A stretch of DNA of 5,606 nucleotides from Burkholderiales bacterium (GTDB taxonomy: Bacteria; Pseudomonadota; Gammaproteobacteria; Burkholderiales; Burkholderiaceae_E): assembly GCA_020348765.1 (NCBI GenBank), contig CP070753.1:228979-234584 (forward strand), given 5' to 3'. The notes below the pieces were generated by a model. It was not told the origin of the DNA, did not search any database, and saw only the letters and a list, made by a program, of their open reading frames with translations. Below, piece after piece: positions 2,810-5,606 of the stretch (position 1 is its first letter; every line of letters starts with the position of its first letter). The translations under genes were made by a program, and so were the position numbers.

Positions 2810-5606
2810 GACGTGGTCTCCTCGGAACGGGTCGCATCGGGCTTGCCGCCGGCGTTCGCGTCGTCCGGCGCCTTCGGGTCGCCGGCCTCGTCCGCAGCCT
2901 TGCCGCCCGCGGCAAGCGCTTCGGCGGCACTGCCTTCGGGCGTGACCACGCGGTGCACGCCTGCGACCTGCTCGTACAGCTGCCAGCGCGCGTTCGCATC
3001 CTGCTGCGCGGCGTTGAGCAGCGCGCGCGCGCGTTTCGGATCGGACTGCGCCAGCATCGCGTACCGGCCCTCCTTCATCACGAACTGCTCGAGCGGCACG
3101 GTCGGCTTGCGCGAATCCAGCTTCAGCGGATGGTCGGCGCCGCCCATGCCGAGCCGCGGGTCGTAGTGGTAGAGCGTCAGGTAGCCGCTCTTGACCGCGT
3201 CGCGCTGGTGGCTCATTCCGGTGGTCATGTCGATGCCGTGCGCGATGCAGTGGCTGTAGGCGATGATCAGCGACGGCCCGGGCCAGGAGGCCGCTTCCTG
3301 GAACGTGCGCACCGTCTGCACCGGGTTCGCGCCCATCGCCACCTGGGCGACGTACACGTTGCCGTAGGCCATCGCGATCATCCCCAGGTCCTTCTTGCCG
3401 ACCGACTTGCCGGCGGCCGCGAACTTGGCCACCGCGCCACGCGGCGTCGACTTCGACGCCTGCCCGCCGGTGTTGCTGTAGACCTCGGTGTCGAGCACCA
3501 GGATGTTGACATTGCGGCCCGAGGCGAGCACGTGGTCGAGGCCACCGTAGCCGATGTCGTAGGCCCAACCGTCGCCGCCGACGATCCACACGCTGCGCAC
3601 GACCAGGCTGTCGGCCACCGCCAGCAGCCTGCGCGCCTCGGGGAAACGCAGCTGCGGCAGGATCGCCTTCAGCTTCCGGACCCGCTCGCGCTGCTGGCGA
3701 ACCTGCTCGTCCGTGTCCTGCGACGCCTCCAGCAGCGCGCTGGCCAGCTCCTCGCCGATCTCGGCGCGCAGCTCGCGCACCAGCGCGTGCGCCAGATCGC
3801 GCTGCGCGTCGATCGCGAGCCGCATGCCCAGGCCGAACTCGGCATTGTCCTCGAACAGGCTGTTGGACCATGCCGGTCCCTGGCCGTCGGCATTCTTGGA
3901 CCAGGGCGTGGTCGGCAGGTTTCCGCCGTAGATCGACGAGCAGCCGGTCGCGTTGGCCACCAGCAGGCGGTCGCCGTACAGCTGCGAGATCAGCTTCAGG
4001 TACGGCGTCTCGCCGCAGCCCGAGCAGGCGCCCGAGTACTCGAACAACGGCATGCGCAGCTGCGAGCCGCGCAGCCCGTCGATCGTGTCGAAGCCCGGTC
4101 GCACCTCGGGCAGGCTCAGGAAGAACTCGTAGTTGGCCCGCTCGGCTTCGAGGTGCTCGAGCTTGGGCGCCATGTTGACCGCCTTGTGCTTGACCACCTG
4201 CTTGCTGCGCGTCGGGCAGACGTCGACGCAGATGCCGCAACCGGTGCAGTCGTCGGGCGCGACCTGCAGGCTGTACAGCATGCCCTCGAGCGGGCTGCCG
4301 TCCTTGCGCGCCCACGGCACGGCCTTGAAGCCGGCCGGCGCACGCTCCATCTCCTTCGGGTCGAACACCGTCATCCGGATCGCCGCGTGCGGGCACACCA
4401 GCGGACAGATCGCGCACTGCGTGCAGATGGCCTCGTCCCAGATCGGGATCTCCTGCGCGATGCTGCGCTTCTCCCACTGCGTGGTGCCGATCGGGAAGGT
4501 GCCGTCGTGCGGCATCGCCGAGACCGGCAGCAGGTCGCCCTTGCCCTCCATCATCATCGCGGTGACCCGCTGCACGAACTCTGGCGCAGCCTGCGGCACC
4601 GTCGGACGCCGGGTCAGCACCGAATCGGTGCGCGACGGCACCTGGACCTCGCGCAACGCGGCCAGCGAGGCGTCGACCGCCGCGAAGTTGCGTGCCAGCA
4701 CCGTCTCACCGCGCCGGCCGTAGGTCTTGCGAATCGCGTCCTTGATCTTGGCGATCGCCTCTTCCCTCGGCAGGATGCCCGAGATCGCGACGAAGCAGGC
4801 CTGGGTGACCGTGTTGATGCGTCCGGCCAGTCCGGCCTCCCGCGCCACGGCCAGCGCATCGACGACGTAGAACTTCAGGCGCTTGGCGAGAATCGCCTCC
4901 TGCGCCTCGCGCGGCAGCTTCGCCCACACCTGCTCCGGCCCGTATGGGCTGTTGAGCAGGAAGGTCGCTCCCGGGCGCGCGAGCGCCAGCACGTCGAGCT
5001 TCTCCATGAACTCGAACTGGTGGCAGGCGACGAAGTCGGCCTCGCGGATCAGGTAGGTGGACTCGATCGGCTTGGGTCCGAAGCGCAGGTGCGAAACCGT
5101 GATCGCGCCGGACTTCTTGCTGTCGTAGACGAAGTAGCCCTGTGCATGCAACGGCGTGTTCTCGCCGATGATCTTGACCGTGTTCTTGGTGGCCCCGACC
5201 GTGCCGTCGGCGCCCAGGCCGTAGAACACGGCACGCGTGACCCCCTCGGGCTCGACCTCGAACGCCTGGTCCCATTCGAGCGACAGATGCGTGACATCGT
5301 CGACGATGCCCACGGTGAAGTGGCGCTTGGGCTGGGCCCGGGTCAGCTCGTCGAGCGCGGCCTTGGCCATCGCCGGCGTGTATTCCTTGGACGACAGGCC
5401 GTAGCGGCCGCCGATCACGCGCGGCGGCATGCCCTGCGGCCAGGCCTCGGCCAGCGCGGTGACCACGTCCTGATAGAGCGGCTCGCCGATCGCACCCGGT
5501 TCCTTGGTGCGATCGAGCACCGCGATCCGCTTCGTGGTCGCCGGCAACGCCTCGACGAACCGCTTGACGTCGAAGGGACGGTAGAGCCGCACCTTGATCA
5601 TCCCGA
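2806..5606 (-). CDS. nifJ: Pyruvate:ferredoxin (flavodoxin) oxidoreductase NifJ, lacking its N-terminal domain at the window edge
   Basis: Single-chain PFOR; cytoplasmic; oxidises pyruvate with CoA to acetyl-CoA and CO2 and reduces ferredoxin or flavodoxin, using thiamine diphosphate and three [4Fe-4S] clusters. The frame runs past the right edge. The Met at 5601 is internal (homologues read GLIKVRLYRPF here), and about 250 residues of domain I are missing. Counting that Met as 1: domain II with GEPLYQDVVTAL (39-50); GADGTVGATKN (130-140); a two-cluster ferredoxin domain with C393/C396/C399/C403 and C452/C455/C458/C462; the TPP domain with proximal-cluster ligands C526, C529, C554 and C785; GDGWAYDIGYGG (676-687) and the SNTGGQ motif (709-714) for Mg-TPP. 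All twelve cluster cysteines are present, so the visible part looks fully active. The C-terminus ends in a low-complexity Ala/Gly/Asp tail (about 889-931) instead of a recognisable domain. The stop codon overlaps the start of the DHOD-like gene. No frameshift seen. The pyruvate family is clear; whether flavodoxin or ferredoxin is the acceptor cannot be read from the sequence, but the operon favours ferredoxin. Confidence 0.97.
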   Translation of the reverse strand, partial: GMIKVRLYRPFDVKRFVEALPATTKRIAVLDRTKEPGAIGEPLYQDVVTALAEAWPQGMPPRVIGGRYGLSSKEYTPAMAKAALDELTRAQPKRHFTVGIVDDVTHLSLEWDQAFEVEPEGVTRAVFYGLGADGTVGATKNTVKIIGENTPLHAQGYFVYDSKKSGAITVSHLRFGPKPIESTYLIREADFVACHQFEFMEKLDVLALARPGATFLLNSPYGPEQVWAKLPREAQEAILAKRLKFYVVDALAVAREAGLAGRINTVTQACFVAISGILPREEAIAKIKDAIRKTYGRRGETVLARNFAAVDASLAALREVQVPSRTDSVLTRRPTVPQAAPEFVQRVTAMMMEGKGDLLPVSAMPHDGTFPIGTTQWEKRSIAQEIPIWDEAICTQCAICPLVCPHAAIRMTVFDPKEMERAPAGFKAVPWARKDGSPLEGMLYSLQVAPDDCTGCGICVDVCPTRSKQVVKHKAVNMAPKLEHLEAERANYEFFLSLPEVRPGFDTIDGLRGSQLRMPLFEYSGACSGCGETPYLKLISQLYGDRLLVANATGCSSIYGGNLPTTPWSKNADGQGPAWSNSLFEDNAEFGLGMRLAIDAQRDLAHALVRELRAEIGEELASALLEASQDTDEQVRQQRERVRKLKAILPQLRFPEARRLLAVADSLVVRSVWIVGGDGWAYDIGYGGLDHVLASGRNVNILVLDTEVYSNTGGQASKSTPRGAVAKFAAAGKSVGKKDLGMIAMAYGNVYVAQVAMGANPVQTVRTFQEAASWPGPSLIIAYSHCIAHGIDMTTGMSHQRDAVKSGYLTLYHYDPRLGMGGADHPLKLDSRKPTVPLEQFVMKEGRYAMLAQSDPKRARALLNAAQQDANARWQLYEQVAGVHRVVTPEGSAAEALAAGGKAADEAGDPKAPDDANAGGKPDATRSEETTS
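2818..2823 (-). promoter_or_regulatory. Ribosome-binding site of the DHOD-like gene, inside nifJ
   Basis: On the - strand this reads GAGGAG, 8 nt before the ATG at 2809. It is formed by the two Glu codons near the C-terminus of nifJ (EETTS end). A strong site placed inside the upstream gene, together with the 4-nt ATGA overlap (2806-2809), indicates translational coupling of the two proteins. Confidence 0.75.

Noticed and set aside
246..2999. Very long open frame on the - strand (over 900 codons) crossing several genes
   Set aside because: Its translation is Arg/Ala/Pro-rich low-complexity sequence with no motifs, and it lies out of frame over the recognisable ferredoxin, DHOD-like and nifJ genes. 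Long stop-free frames are expected at this GC content.
2810..4477. Upstream extension of the DHOD-like frame, suggesting a longer fusion protein
   Set aside because: The extension is nifJ read in another frame (composition full of Arg, Gly, Ala; no homology). Real homology begins at the ATG at 2809, which has a good ribosome-binding site and an ATGA overlap.
5599..5601. ATG as the true start of nifJ
   Set aside because: The sequence matches the middle of PFOR (start of domain II), and the frame stays open to the window edge. The missing part is beyond the window, not a truncation of the gene.

Overview
The window is very GC-rich and looks chromosomal. The sequence points to a proteobacterium, most likely a beta- or gammaproteobacterium. 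The clues are an AcnA-type aconitase, an Alvin/YfhL-type 2[4Fe-4S] ferredoxin with the long second-cluster loop and C-terminal helix typical of those groups, and strong GC bias at third codon positions. No mobile element, CRISPR array, tRNA or rRNA was seen.

Layout, left half (+ strand): the 3' end of an aconitate hydratase gene (acnA, 1-477) enters from the left edge. A GC-rich hairpin follows its stop codon. Next is a perfect 14-bp inverted repeat of FNR/CRP-like form, and then a gene for a 234-residue protein of unknown function with one N-terminal membrane segment (576-1280).

Layout, right half (- strand): three genes read leftward as an apparent operon. The first is nifJ, a single-chain pyruvate:ferredoxin/flavodoxin oxidoreductase whose N-terminal domain lies beyond the right edge. 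The second, joined to it by an ATGA overlap, encodes a dihydroorotate-dehydrogenase-like FMN-barrel protein that lacks the catalytic Cys/Ser motif. The third, after a 66-nt gap holding a hairpin, encodes the small ferredoxin. The + and - strand genes converge on a 209-nt intergenic stretch with stem-loops and a short tandem repeat.

How it works together: PFOR oxidises pyruvate to acetyl-CoA and CO2 (or runs in reverse) and exchanges electrons with a low-potential carrier. The ferredoxin encoded in the same operon is the obvious candidate carrier. The middle protein is probably a flavoprotein of unknown reaction, and its coupling to nifJ suggests a role in the same electron-transfer module. 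Aconitase is a neighbouring TCA-cycle gene on the other strand with no shown link to this operon. The least ordinary parts are the PFOR/DHOD-like/ferredoxin cassette, the unknown membrane-anchored protein, and the FNR-like site upstream of it.
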